Shown here: positions 50,011 to 60,352 of the stretch, one piece after another
Numbering within the stretch: the stretch's first letter is position 1
How the letters are laid out: every line of letters begins with the position of its first letter
Assembly: GCF_007971385.1 (NCBI RefSeq)
Contig: NZ_CP042434.1
Coordinates: 1,612,001 to 1,676,000, forward strand
Reading direction: 5' to 3'
Length of the DNA: 64,000 bases
From: Arachidicoccus ginsenosidivorans
GTDB lineage: Bacteria; Bacteroidota; Bacteroidia; Chitinophagales; Chitinophagaceae
Made by a program: the position numbers and the translations under genes
The notes under the pieces: model-generated
What the model saw: only the letters and a program-made list of their open reading frames with translations
The model's database searches: none
What the model was told of the DNA's origin: nothing

Positions 50011-51606
50011 TTAATTGCCGTATCCGGGGTTCTGTGTCAGGTTATCAGGATTGGCCGCCACATCAGAGGCCGGAATGGGAAATAAATTATATTTATCCGC
50101 AACACTGGTACCATCTTTAATGCCGCCCTTCCAGGGCCATATATAGGCACTGCCGGTAAATTCACCAAAACGGATCAAATCTGTCCTTCTGAAACCTTCA
50201 TAATAAAGCTCTCTGGCTCTTTCATCCAGGATAAATGGCAATGTAATATTGGCTACATTGCCTGAGGTATTACCATAAGCTCTTTCCCTGAGTTTATTTA
50301 TATAACTAATAGCAGTCGCTTTATCACCACCAGTGCCACCACGTAGCACCGCTTCTGCGTAAATCAGGTATTGCTCTGCCAGCCTGAAAAGTGGAAAATC
50401 AGTGGAGACAAATGTGCTTGCATTGGCAGGCAGGCTTCCATCTGAATTTGTATTTCTGAATTTAATTACTTTTACCCCCTCAGCAAAGGTGGTCGTATTG
50501 GTAATGTCATATTCCGTTCCAAGCATTAATGCGGCCCTTTTATCTTTGGAGGCCGTATAGTCATCCCCAAAGAGTTTAGGGAGAGGAGAACGCGCTCTTA
50601 TACCGCCCCAGCCACCAGCTGGCACACCATAGGCGTCCGGACCGTCACCTGTACTGCCATCAATACATGCATTTACCAAAAAGGTGGTACCCCCATAATT
50701 CTGGGTTTCATTTCCATCATAATTAATGGAGAGAATTGTTTCAGGATTATTGACATTATTATCAGCCAGAAAAAGGTCATTATAATGCGTGTCCAGACTA
50801 TATCCAGAGTTTATCACCTTTTCTGAATAAGTGATAGCGTCGGTATAATGATCCGTACCTGTATACACGGCAGCGTTCAGGTAAAGTCTGGCCAGCAGTG
50901 CCCAGTCAGCCGCCTGATCGGCCCGGCCATATTCATTTTGTTTAGGCGCAACAAGATCTGGCTCGATTGCCTTAAGTTCACTTTCTATATAGGTAAATAA
51001 ATCGGCTCTTTTAATTTGGGGCGGCGCAATTTTACCTATTTTACTATTTTCATCCGTAAATGGCGGATTGCCAAAAAGATCCATTAATACCCAGTACTGA
51101 TAAGCTCTGACAAACCTTGCTTCGGCCCTAAAATGTGTCAGATTCTCTTTATCCTCATCGGAAAATGAAGCAGGTACATTCTCAGTTTCCCTAATAAAAG
51201 AGTTCGCAACTGTAATCTGGTAAATACAACGATTATATAGACCATTGAGCAATAGATTACCGGAAGTCCAGCTTATTTCATTTAGATCCGGGATGCCGGG
51301 ATCTCCCCATGCACAGAGGGCTTCATCTGTTGGTAGTTCCTGTGCATTCCAATACAGCCTCAAAAAATCCGATGTCCCGGCATCAATACCTCCCAGATCA
51401 GAACTTCCAGACCCGCTGCTTCCAGTTAATGCAAATGCACCATACACTTTAGCCAACGCTTGTTTCGTACCATCAATGGTACTGAAAACATCTGTATTAC
51501 TTGTTGTATTTATGGGCATCCTATCCAGCTTTTTACTGCAGGAGAATGCGGTCATGGCAAAAACCAATGCCCAAATTATATATATCTTTTGAAAATTATG
51601 TTTCAT
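50011..51606 (-). CDS. SusD/RagB-family nutrient-binding lipoprotein
   Basis: 531 aa. SPII site AFSC (about 23). The N-terminal SusD-like region (about 25-220) has KLDRMPINTTSNTDVFSTIDGTKQALAKVYGAF, the usual start pattern after the anchor. TPR-like helices follow. The C-terminal RagB domain carries INKLRERAYG and LPFILDERARELYYEGFRRTDLIRFG, a hallmark of the family. It pairs with the SusC gene 60 bp upstream. It captures oligosaccharides at the surface and closes over the SusC pore. Confidence 0.95.
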   Translation of the reverse strand: MKHNFQKIYIIWALVFAMTAFSCSKKLDRMPINTTSNTDVFSTIDGTKQALAKVYGAFALTGSSGSGSSDLGGIDAGTSDFLRLYWNAQELPTDEALCAWGDPGIPDLNEISWTSGNLLLNGLYNRCIYQITVANSFIRETENVPASFSDEDKENLTHFRAEARFVRAYQYWVLMDLFGNPPFTDENSKIGKIAPPQIKRADLFTYIESELKAIEPDLVAPKQNEYGRADQAADWALLARLYLNAAVYTGTDHYTDAITYSEKVINSGYSLDTHYNDLFLADNNVNNPETILSINYDGNETQNYGGTTFLVNACIDGSTGDGPDAYGVPAGGWGGIRARSPLPKLFGDDYTASKDKRAALMLGTEYDITNTTTFAEGVKVIKFRNTNSDGSLPANASTFVSTDFPLFRLAEQYLIYAEAVLRGGTGGDKATAISYINKLRERAYGNTSGNVANITLPFILDERARELYYEGFRRTDLIRFGEFTGSAYIWPWKGGIKDGTSVADKYNLFPIPASDVAANPDNLTQNPGYGN

Positions 51607-51665
51607 CTCAAATATGTTTTAATTGTGTTTATTCCCTTAAGAACATCCACCGTTAGAATGTCAGA

Positions 51666-54628
51666 TTAAAAATTAAGGTTCAGGCCAATGGTATACACCC
51701 TAGGATTAGGATAGATATTCTGGTCAATGCCCCCGTAAATTTCAGGATCCAGTCCATCATACTTTGTTATACACAGTACATTTTGCACATGCGCACTTAA
51801 ACTAAGGTCTGTATTCTTGTATTTTAATACTTGTCCAACATTATAAGTGATCCCTATATTATCCATCTTCAAGAACGATGCGTTTTGTACATAATAATCG
51901 GATTGTTGTTGTTTATTGATAAAACGCGTGTATAACACATCCGTTACTGCGTTGGCCAGATATTGATTCACAGACATGTTATAGGCAATGCCTTGGTTTG
52001 AGGCAATATTATTATACATGTAATTCCCAATATTTGCCCTTAGCGTCGTACTGAAATTCCATTTTTTATATCTGAGATTTGTACTAAAACCCAGCACCCA
52101 TTTAGGCCATGGTGATTTATAACTATACTGGTCATCATAGGGATTGATTTGCCCATCACCATTTAAATCTTCATAGGCCCCTTCAATGGGTTTACCATTT
52201 GCATCATAAACTTGTTTGTAAACCAAAAAGGCATTGGGCTCTTGTTGCATATTCTGGATCTGGATCGTCTGCCCTGTTGCACCTTCAATGCCCCCAACAG
52301 GCTGTCCTTTAAAGGAAGAGTCAGCATTAGCCAGTAATTTGGTGATCTTGCTGTTATTATAAGCGGCATTAAGGTTGACGGTCCATTCTACATCATTTGA
52401 TCTTACTGGTACAAAACCCAGATTCAACTCAGCTCCTTTACTGGTCATAGAACCAATATTGGTTAAGAGCTGATTGGTAAAATTAGTACCTGCAGGGATA
52501 TTGACAACCGCCAGCAAATCTGTGGTGTGTTTATTATAAACATCAACACTACCAAAAATTCTTTGATCAAAAAATCCAAAATCCAGGCCTATATTAGCCG
52601 ACGCTGTCTTCTCCCACTTCAAGGACTCATCATAGGAGGAAGGCGTGTACATGGAATAAAAATTATCCCCAAATTGATAGTTTGACACGTTATCGCTGAG
52701 ATAATAAGTAGGGATAAACCTATAATTATCAATGCCAGACTGATTACCCGTAATACCATAACTGCCTCTAAGTTTTAACGATGACAATGCACTGGCATCA
52801 CCAAACCAGCCTTCTTTTTTCAGATTCCATCCTAAGGCAACAGAAGGAAACCATCCCCAACGGGTATCCGGTGCAAATTTAGAAGACCCGTCTCTACGCA
52901 GAGAAGCCGTTAATGTGTATTTATTGTCGTAAGTATAAATCAAACGCCCAACATAAGAGATCAAGGTATTCTGCTTTAACGAATCGGGATACTTAGGCTG
53001 GGAATTTGGGATTTCTCTATTGAAATAATCATAGGAAGCATAATTATCTGTCACACTTCTGTCATCATAATATCCATATAAAAGGATCGCATTAATATTA
53101 CTCTTAATGGAAGTGATATCCTTTTTATAGTTCAGCATATACTCCGCAAAATAATTATTAAAATCGCTGCTATATTGGTTATTCAGTCCTTTGTAAACGG
53201 TCGAAGATTGCAGATTATAGGTGTTTCTGGAGGTCGGCTGTTCCTTTGTCGTCCCCGTAGAATTGCCCACATCGAAACCAAGATTCGCGCTTACGTGCAA
53301 ATCAGGCAGAAAGTGCAGGCTATAATCCACATTTATATTACCAAAACCGCGGTTATAATGACTGATATCTGTACGTTGACTTAGCATGCTCACGGGATTG
53401 AACGCTGCAAGCGGGTTCGGCGTGCCATCTGCACGTACCCATTCATAATAGTTTCCAAATGTATGGTCAGTTCCGTCATAAACAGACTGCGTCGGGTCAA
53501 ATGCGATGGCAGCTCCTATTGCGCCCTGGTTCGCATTCCTGTTTCTGGTTACACTACCATTCAGATTTAAAGTAATCTTTAAATGATTCTGCCACAAAGT
53601 AGGGGTTAAACTCAACGAACCGGTAGTACGCCCCATATTATCTGTTTTAAGAATACCGGCCTGGTTAAGGTACCCCACAGATAAACGATAAGGGATTTTT
53701 CCTATGCCGCCAGAAAGACTGATGTTATTATTGGAAGTTACTGCAGTTCTATAAATTTCTTTCTGCCAGTTTGTATTGGCTGTTCCCATAAGGCTCTTCG
53801 CTTCCTCATTAAAAAAGCTACTGGAGTTAACAAAATCCCTGAACTGATCTGCCGTTAAGACATCCACATAATCTTTGACCTGGCTTAACGAAAACTGATT
53901 ATTAAAATTCACCTTGGTTTGCCCAAGACGTCCCTTTTTTGTGGTAATCAAAATAACACCACCTGAAGCTCTCGAACCATAAATGGCTGCAGACGCTGCA
54001 TCTTTTAAAATAGTGACTGACTCAATATCATTGGGATTGACATAGCCACTAAATGGCGCGCCATCCACAACTTGCAATGGATCCTGTCCTGCACTAAGTG
54101 AAGACAGACCTCGTATCCTAATGGTTGAACCACTTCCTGGGTGTCCGCCATTTGAGGTAATGGATATCCCAGGTGCTTTACCTGCAATCATTTGGTCAAA
54201 GCTTGTAATGGATCCTTTTTGAAAATCTTTAGTGGAAATAGTGGCAATGGCGCCCGTCACATCTTTTTTATCAACAGATCCATAACCAATTACAACTACG
54301 TCGCCCAGATTAGAAGAACTATCTCTAATCAAAATAATATTTATTTGATTATTAGCCCCTATAGGTGCTACCTGCGTTAAATAACCAATAAAGGAAAAAG
54401 AGAGGCTGGTCATAGTCGTTGGCACCTGAAGTGAAAAAGCCCCTTGTCATCTGTGATCGTTCCTGTGCTACTTTGGGGAACCGAAACGGATACGCCGGCA
54501 AGCGCCGTTTGATCCTGGCTCAAAACGACCCCAGTGATCGTTTTACCTCCCTGAGCTGCTGCCAAGCCGCAAAAAACGACCGACAAGAAAAGTCCCAGTA
54601 AAAAAGGAAGTTTTTTAGAATTCGTCAT
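51666..54628 (-). CDS. SusC/RagA TonB-dependent receptor, split by a frameshift
   Basis: Outer-membrane importer of about 987 aa when joined. Signal peptide LSVVFCGLAAAQGG; a carboxypeptidase-like N-terminal domain (about 30-105) starting ITGVVLSQDQTALAGVSVSVP; a TonB box-like DVVVIGYG; a plug (MIAGKAPGISITSNGGHPGSGSTIRIRG); and a large barrel ending GLNLNF. The break is at an A5 run (54434-54438). One more base gives DDKGLFSLQVPTTMTSLSFSFIGY. Together with SusD it imports maltodextrin. Upstream lie two LacI-type operators, the probable control point. Confidence 0.93.
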
Positions 54629-54929
54629 TACTTTGGGTTTTAGAATATTTTAATTTTTTGTTAATAAAAAGCGTTTTTCTTGGGTTAAACGCCAATAGAG
54701 AACGTTCCCGAAACATAACGGAAACGTTCCCGATCAGTATTCAGCGGCTAAACTAAAAGGAAATTAAATAACAGCCAAATTTTTCTTAACTTTTATTATG
54801 ATTTTTATAACAGCCCGAAGAGGCTTTTGACGCATTTTTTCTAAAACAAATTGCCAAATTACGACAACAAAACCTGCAATAACATTTTGAATACCAACAG
54901 TTGTTCGTTAAAACGAGTCACAATGGATG
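54629..54929. other. control region upstream of susC
   Basis: 301 bp between the lacI and susC genes. It holds two LacI-type half-palindromic sites (54699-54710 and 54718-54732). I see no clear Bacteroidota -7 box; TATGTTTC lies between the operators and differs in one base from TAnnTTTG. The remaining sequence is AT-rich with no ORF. Confidence 0.55.
54699..54732. promoter_or_regulatory. tandem LacI-family operators of the starch locus
   Basis: AGAACGTTCCCG (54699-54710) and GGAAACGTTCCCG (54720-54732) share the ACGTTCCCG core. Their central CG steps are 22 bp apart, two helical turns. LacI-family operators typically have a central CG in an imperfect palindrome. They lie 70-105 nt before susC and next to a LacI-family gene. 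Confidence 0.6.
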
Positions 54930-55939
54930 TTAGAATTTACTAGAAATCCTATGAATGATTTCCGCGCGTAAAATTTGCTCTTTATTGGAGGGTTGTAACC
55001 CATTTAGAATCCCAAAAATAAGTTTTGCAGCCTCTTTACCCAGGGCTTCTGCAGGTTGTGTTATGGTTGACAGCGAAGGGTTCAATAGATCAGCAATATT
55101 CAAATTAGAATAACTAATGACTTTTATATCTTCTGGAATACTGATATTCAAATCCTTACAAACCCTATAGGCTGCAGTAGCCAACCGTTCGACACTTGCA
55201 AAAAGTGCCTCGGGTTGATATAAAGTTATCGCATGCTTAATCGCTTCGTAAGTTTCGTCAAAGTCATTACTGCAATCTATAATCAGTTTTTTATCTACCT
55301 TTTTCCTGCATTTCTTATGCGCCTCCAGATATCCCTGTAAACGTGCATTTCCAATGGATACGCTTTTATCTATCACCAGAAAAGCCACCTTATTTAATCC
55401 ATTTTTAAGAAAATACTCCGTGGCTTTAAAACTACTGTCAAAATCATCCGTTACAACTTTAGGCACCTCAATATCTTCGTAAACCCGGTCAAAAAATACC
55501 AGTGGAATTTTACTGTCCTTAAGCTTTTTATATATTGATGATCTGAACCTTCTCCGGAAACCGACATGATAATCCCCTCTACCCTGCCATTAAAAAGATC
55601 CTCAACAATACTGATTTCCTTGCTATAGTTACTATCCGTAACATACACCAACGTATGATAACCTTTGGCCTGGGCCACTTTTTCAATGCCTTTCACAGCT
55701 AATGAAAAGAAATTATTAGCAAGTTCAGGCATGATAACGGCCAGCGTCCGACTTTTTGAGCCCCTGAGGTTGCTGGCATATATATTAGGATAATAACCTA
55801 ACTCCTTGGCTTTATCCAAAATAAACTGCTTGGTCTGAGGATTAATATCATTCTTATCCCTAAAGGCTCTTGAGACTGTCGAGGTGGACAGATTCAGTGC
55901 CTGGGCCAGTTCTTTAATATTGATAAATGACTTAGACAT
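54930..55939 (-). CDS. LacI-family transcriptional regulator, split by a frameshift
   Basis: 336-aa regulator when joined. The DNA-binding head (INIKELAQALNLSTSTVSRAFRDK, about 6-29) has the LacI helix-turn-helix, and the hinge helix follows near YASNLRGSKSRT. The periplasmic-binding-like effector domain spans about 65-336. The break is in the T-rich stretch 55519-55529. One base restores YIKSLKDSKIPLVFFDRVYEDI or a near variant, giving FFDR typical of the family. It probably senses a maltodextrin or glucose signal and controls susC. Bacteroides uses SusR instead; LacI control is more usual in Flavobacteriia-like loci. Confidence 0.88.
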
Positions 55940-56133
55940 ATGGGTAAGATATACAACGCAAAGTAATTACTTTATTCAGGAAATCCACCATTTTTTTTAC
56001 ATTATCATTAATAATAATATCTCCTACAGCTATATAGTTCCCGTGGAAGCCCCTGACCAAATCTCAAAACAAAAGCCACAATCACAAAATTTAAAATCCC
56101 CCTGCACCCTATTATTATAACTTGAATCCGCCA

Positions 56134-56173
56134 AATAAAAGGCGGCCCACCTTTCATAAAAGTGGTACCGCCT
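56134..56173 (-). terminator. intrinsic terminator after the secreted protein gene
   Basis: AGGCGG-CCAC / GTGG-CCGCCT stem (56140-56173) with a small internal mismatch, followed on minus by TTTTATTTGG. It lies about 35 bp past the stop. Confidence 0.75.
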
Positions 56174-56206
56174 ATAAATTTAAATTGCTATTCTAATAAT
56201 TACTAA

Positions 56207-56848
56207 TTACTGCTCACACTTTTTCAACATAGCTTCCGCATCCTCTTTGCCCCATTTTGGCTTAAAACTCTTGGTGGTATCTTGCATTGCATAAAGATCG
56301 ACTGATTTTTGAAACAGCGGCTTAGCACCTTTGGCTCCGCCTCCAAAGCTTTCAGGCGTATGAAATACGGTCTGCCCTTTCATAAAATAAATTCTGGGGT
56401 TAGTCGAGTCCTCGGCCACTGCCATTTTAAAATATTTCTCCATCAAGGGCGCCTTCTCCATAAATCTAGCCGCTGGATTGACAGTCATTTTCAGCACTTC
56501 ATTATAATAATGCAAAGTAGTAAGTTCTGAATTTTTTTCAATAGTTTCTGCATTGGCAAGTAAGGTGTCCACCTGGGCGGCAATCTGATCCTTGTCAGCT
56601 GACTTATCATTTATGGCCCCATGCAGTTTTGCAAGAGCCGCATAATAATAAGGAATCCATAAAGATTTTTCCGCATTACCAATTCTGGTAAAAGCCGCAG
56701 CAACACTATTATAATCTTGCATTGATTTAGCCTCCCTCAGCAATTTTAAATCGGCCTTCATAGCAGGCACATATCTGGCAGATTGAGCCATTAAACCGGT
56801 TGCGCTCAGCAATAAAACAAATGCTGTGGTAGCAATTATTCTTTTCAT
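56207..56848 (-). CDS. secreted helical (TPR-like) protein
   Basis: 213 aa, signal peptide LLLSATGLMAQ (about 1-22). Helical repeats: YNSVAAAFTRIGNAEKSLWIPYYYAALAKLHG (about 45-76), a Gln/Asp-rich helix and NPRIYFMKGQTVFHTPESFGGGAKGAKPLFQKSVDLY (about 150-186). The latter resembles a TPR unit. Probably periplasmic. It follows the TonB receptor and may act with it; function unknown. Confidence 0.7.
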   Translation of the reverse strand: MKRIIATTAFVLLLSATGLMAQSARYVPAMKADLKLLREAKSMQDYNSVAAAFTRIGNAEKSLWIPYYYAALAKLHGAINDKSADKDQIAAQVDTLLANAETIEKNSELTTLHYYNEVLKMTVNPAARFMEKAPLMEKYFKMAVAEDSTNPRIYFMKGQTVFHTPESFGGGAKGAKPLFQKSVDLYAMQDTTKSFKPKWGKEDAEAMLKKCEQ

Positions 56849-56896
56849 TGTTTTTATTTTTAAGTGATGTTTAAATTAAATCATATATAAAAAAGG

Positions 56897-59140
56897 TTAC
56901 AAATTTTCATTGATAATCTCCTGAGATCTGTCTCTCCCAAAGTTAAAGAATACTCCTATAAAATATTGACGTTTGGACATTGGCCATACAGGCTGTTTAT
57001 AAGAGCCATCGTAGGAATAATTATAGGTATAAATCTGTTGAAGGCCTAAAATATTCTTAATTGTGGCGACAAACATCACTGTCATTTTCTTATTTGTCTT
57101 CCCAAAATCAGGCAAGTAATCTATACTAAAATCTAGGTTATTATAATCAGAAGACTTCCCTTGGGTTTTCAACTGATAAGTATGACTTTGCAAATCCGGT
57201 GCAAAATAATAATAAGGCCTTCCTGTTGCAAAACTATAAGAAAAATTCACCTGTGATTTAATACCCGGAATGAATTGTTGCAACACCGCAGAAAAAGTAT
57301 GCGGGGTAATAAAGTCAGGTTGCAACGGTGTAGGATAATTTAAAAATTGACGCTTTGTGTGGATATAGGAATAACTAATCCAATATTTAAAGGGAAAAGT
57401 TTTCTGATCCTTCCAAAACAGATCAAAACCTTCCGCATGCCCATAACCGTCATTAGAAAAAGGATAATCATTTACCTGGGTCGCAGGCACAAGACTAATG
57501 AGATCATCATACTTTTTATAATAGGCCTCCAGACGCAAAATCTGACTGGTAGTGCTTTTCTGATAATTAAGTATATACTGCGTGGACTTGGTAAATCTTA
57601 AATTTTGATTATACATCAGATAATGCGCTTCGGGCTTCTGATAGAAAATACCATAGGCCGCAGAGAGCTGTTCATTGGGGCCAATACGATAGGCCGTTGA
57701 GATCCTAGGCGCCACCTTTGTTTCATTTATAAGGGCAGACCTTTCAGCGCGAATACCCGATTTCAACATAAAGTTATTGGTGAAATAAAGGTCGTTTTCT
57801 GCAAATACCGCCCCATAATGGTCATTAAATTTAATGCTGCGGCCATTATATAAACCATCCGTATGTGCATAATCATATTCTCCGCCAAAGCGAATTGCAT
57901 TTAAATACCGAAATGTTTTTTCCAAAACAAATCTTGATTGCAGGTGATCCTCAGAATTCAAATAGGTGAAAATTTTATTATTCATCCAATATAAAGAAGG
58001 ATCAAATACAACTGCTTCATTCTTATTATCCAGAACAGATCGGGTAATATGGTCATGATTCATACTAAAGCTATTGGCCCAGGTCATTTTCCATTTAGCC
58101 CCCAACAGTTCGGTCCAGTTCAGGTTATTATACCAGTTATTATTGGCAACATTAATTTTATCTTTTAGCACCAGACTATCAATATCCTGCCAGCTATAGC
58201 CGACATCATTATGGCTGAACTCGGTGTAATATTTAATCATGCCCCCTTTTGTCTTTCTGTGATAATAAAAATTAGCCGTATGATATACCGGAGTTTTTGT
58301 AATATCAAAATAGGTGTTGACAACCTGCATTTCCGGCCAGACATTTATATAGTTATAACTGATGCCATAAGCCGATTTTTTATCCCTGGCCAATTGCTGC
58401 GTTCTAAGGTTAACATAAGCAATGGGCGATACATCTATTTCATATTCTGATTTTTCAGGCAGGTCATTACTATTCATTAGCAAAACAGATGACATGGCAT
58501 TACCATAAAGTGCAGAGTAGCCGCCAGTAGCAAACATGGTTCCACTAAATAGCCGCGGATCAAATCTACCCCTTTGCATGATTTGCGGGCCTCCCGCATA
58601 GTAAGGGTTTTGAATCACCGCTCCATCCATATATTGAGCGGTTTCACCCGCAGTTCCCCCATGAACAAACAAACCGGAGCTTTCGCCGTTTTGCTGGGTA
58701 CCTGGTAAAAGCCTCATAGCGGAGGAGATATCCGCATTCGTTGACGTGGTCAATATATCCAGTGAGGAGAGAACAACTCCCTTTTTATTATCACCGGCAG
58801 AAAAGGAACCCGCGGTAATGGTAACGGCACTCAGTTCATTAAAAGCTTCTTTCAACACAACATTTAGGGTAATTGCTTGCCCATTGAGCTGCACAATCTT
58901 TTCTATAGATTTGTAACCGGTCAGACTAAAAATAAGCGTATCAGTGCCCTGATCTGTTGTTGTAAAATGATAGTTTCCAGCGCTATCAGTAATTGCGCCA
59001 TCATAACCGTTTTTAACAGCAATGCTGGCACCAATCAAAGGTCTCATTTTACCATCTTTTACACCACCTTCAATTTTGGTTTGCGCGTTTGCCTTAAATA
59101 ATATAAGGCCAAATAAGAAAATAAAATAACCGCTTTTCAT
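56897..59140 (-). CDS. TonB-dependent receptor with carboxypeptidase-like domain
   Basis: Outer-membrane receptor of 747 aa. Signal peptide (LILFKANAQ), carboxypeptidase-like regulatory domain (about 24-105: GGVKDGKMRPLIGASIAVKNG), plug domain (about 115-215) with SGLFVHGGTAGETAQYMDGAVIQNP, then a roughly 22-strand barrel ending FFNFGRDRSQ. It is shorter than SusC proteins and has no SusD partner, so it resembles receptors for siderophores, vitamins or peptides. The HTH-regulator gene lies upstream and the secreted helical protein gene downstream. Confidence 0.88.
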   Translation of the reverse strand: MKSGYFIFLFGLILFKANAQTKIEGGVKDGKMRPLIGASIAVKNGYDGAITDSAGNYHFTTTDQGTDTLIFSLTGYKSIEKIVQLNGQAITLNVVLKEAFNELSAVTITAGSFSAGDNKKGVVLSSLDILTTSTNADISSAMRLLPGTQQNGESSGLFVHGGTAGETAQYMDGAVIQNPYYAGGPQIMQRGRFDPRLFSGTMFATGGYSALYGNAMSSVLLMNSNDLPEKSEYEIDVSPIAYVNLRTQQLARDKKSAYGISYNYINVWPEMQVVNTYFDITKTPVYHTANFYYHRKTKGGMIKYYTEFSHNDVGYSWQDIDSLVLKDKINVANNNWYNNLNWTELLGAKWKMTWANSFSMNHDHITRSVLDNKNEAVVFDPSLYWMNNKIFTYLNSEDHLQSRFVLEKTFRYLNAIRFGGEYDYAHTDGLYNGRSIKFNDHYGAVFAENDLYFTNNFMLKSGIRAERSALINETKVAPRISTAYRIGPNEQLSAAYGIFYQKPEAHYLMYNQNLRFTKSTQYILNYQKSTTSQILRLEAYYKKYDDLISLVPATQVNDYPFSNDGYGHAEGFDLFWKDQKTFPFKYWISYSYIHTKRQFLNYPTPLQPDFITPHTFSAVLQQFIPGIKSQVNFSYSFATGRPYYYFAPDLQSHTYQLKTQGKSSDYNNLDFSIDYLPDFGKTNKKMTVMFVATIKNILGLQQIYTYNYSYDGSYKQPVWPMSKRQYFIGVFFNFGRDRSQEIINENL

Positions 59141-59275
59141 CGATTAATAATGTTTAAAATTTTATAGGTTTTGCTATCCCACAAAATTCAGATGATTATT
59201 TAAACCAGCCCAGCTTTTTAAGGTAAAACTACCTACCCGTTCGGTAAAATGCTCTCAAGTTCCTCCGAAGTATAC

Positions 59276-59566
59276 TTAGGCCTTTGGTTTTAAATAATCT
59301 TTTAGTACATCCACATAATTACTAAAGGCTTCCAGTCCTGCCTTGGTAATTTTGCAGGTGGTTAATGGGTATTTCCCTCTGAAAGACTTTTCTACCTGAA
59401 TGTAACCAGCATCCGCCAATTTTTGTACCTGTACACTCAGATTGCCTGCCGTAGCGCCGGTTTTTAGCTTAAGTTCTTTAAACTCTGCTTCACCAGCACC
59501 AACCAACAAACTTACTATTGCCAGCCTGAGTTCAGAATGTAATAATGGATCAAGTTCCCTAAACAT
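59276..59566 (-). CDS. winged-helix DNA-binding regulator
   Basis: 96-aa transcriptional regulator, ATG 59566 preceded by AAAAGGAG six nt upstream (longer in-frame start 59620 rejected). HTH motif: ELRLAIVSLLVGAGEAEFKELKLKTGATAGNLSVQVQKLADAGYIQVEKSF (about 10-60), the pattern of the PF13601-type 'transcriptional regulator' wing. The C-terminal helix is for dimers. Its start overlaps the end of the upstream membrane-protein gene by a few bases, so the two are co-translated. It probably represses its own operon via the palindromes at 60175-60196. Confidence 0.85.
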   Translation of the reverse strand: MFRELDPLLHSELRLAIVSLLVGAGEAEFKELKLKTGATAGNLSVQVQKLADAGYIQVEKSFRGKYPLTTCKITKAGLEAFSNYVDVLKDYLKPKA

Positions 59567-60149
59567 GAGCATCTCCTTTTGCTTTTTGCCAGAGAATATA
59601 GCCAGGCAATAAATAACCAAGTAACATTAAAACACTAGTAAGTAATAATTGCCCTGATCCCATTGGCAACAGTGTACAAATAACTGCGCCGATCCAAAAT
59701 ATAATAGCACCTGCATAAAGAGACCAGAATCTATAAATACCGCCCGTAATAAACATCCCCATGCCGAGTAAAAGGTAAATAAACGGTGGCGCGAAAATCT
59801 GATAATGCAAACATAAATACATCAATACAAAATAGCTGATGGCATAGGCAATCCATACCTTGCCATTAATACTATCCAGCCTGGTAAATTTTCGGGTTTT
59901 TGGAGCAATACGCCAAAAATAAACGGCAGTAATCAATATCCCTAATCCGATGCCTATCCCCCAGATATACCCATCGCGGCCATCATGACCTAAGGCGTGC
60001 GCTGTAAAAGAGGTTAAACAAATCAGGATGATCAGTACTCCCCACAATAAAAAGGCAAAGCCATTATTATAAAAGCGGTTTCTGGTATCCGCTAACATCT
60101 TTTCGATGATTTGCAGGCTTTCAGTTGGTGAAATTGCTTTCTCTTCCAT
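59559..60149 (-). CDS. six-helix membrane protein co-encoded with the regulator
   Basis: 196-aa integral membrane protein. A short cytosolic N-terminus (SPTESLQIIEKMLADTRNRFYNNG) is followed by about five to six TM helices. Such DUF-type proteins often pair with a PF13601 winged-helix regulator in Bacteroidota, and here the two overlap. It may relay an envelope signal or be a target of the regulator. Function unknown. Its promoter is well formed (60169-60200). Confidence 0.75.
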   Translation of the reverse strand: MEEKAISPTESLQIIEKMLADTRNRFYNNGFAFLLWGVLIILICLTSFTAHALGHDGRDGYIWGIGIGLGILITAVYFWRIAPKTRKFTRLDSINGKVWIAYAISYFVLMYLCLHYQIFAPPFIYLLLGMGMFITGGIYRFWSLYAGAIIFWIGAVICTLLPMGSGQLLLTSVLMLLGYLLPGYILWQKAKGDAHV

Positions 60150-60168
60150 ATTTTTGAATTTTATAAAA

Positions 60169-60200
60169 CAAAAGTAAACTAGTTTATTTTATAAACCAAA
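60169..60200 (-). promoter_or_regulatory. promoter with embedded palindromes (winged-helix operon)
   Basis: On minus, TTTG (60197-60200), 20 nt, then TACTTTTG (60169-60176): both boxes fit. Between them lie TAAACTAGTTTA (60175-60186) and GTTTATTTTATAAAC (60182-60196), both perfect palindromes sharing GTTTA arms. This is a probable operator for the regulator in the same operon. Confidence 0.75.
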
Positions 60201-60265
60201 CTAAAATACAAAACAAAATCCTTCATTATAATCAACTTATTCATCTTTATTAGGTTAAGCAGGTA

Positions 60266-60316
60266 AAAATATTGGCCATAAGCTGTAAAAAAGGACTTTT
60301 TACAGCTTATGGCCAT
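60266..60316 (-). terminator. intrinsic terminator after the ABC ATPase gene
   Basis: A near-perfect 18-bp stem GGCCATAAGCTGTAAAAA / TTTTTACAGCTTATGGCC (60274-60291, 60297-60314), followed by ATTTTT on the minus strand. It lies about 35 bp past the ABC gene stop. Confidence 0.88.
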
Positions 60317-60352
60317 CTAAAAATCACAAAAACATCGCTAAAAAGAGCAAAA

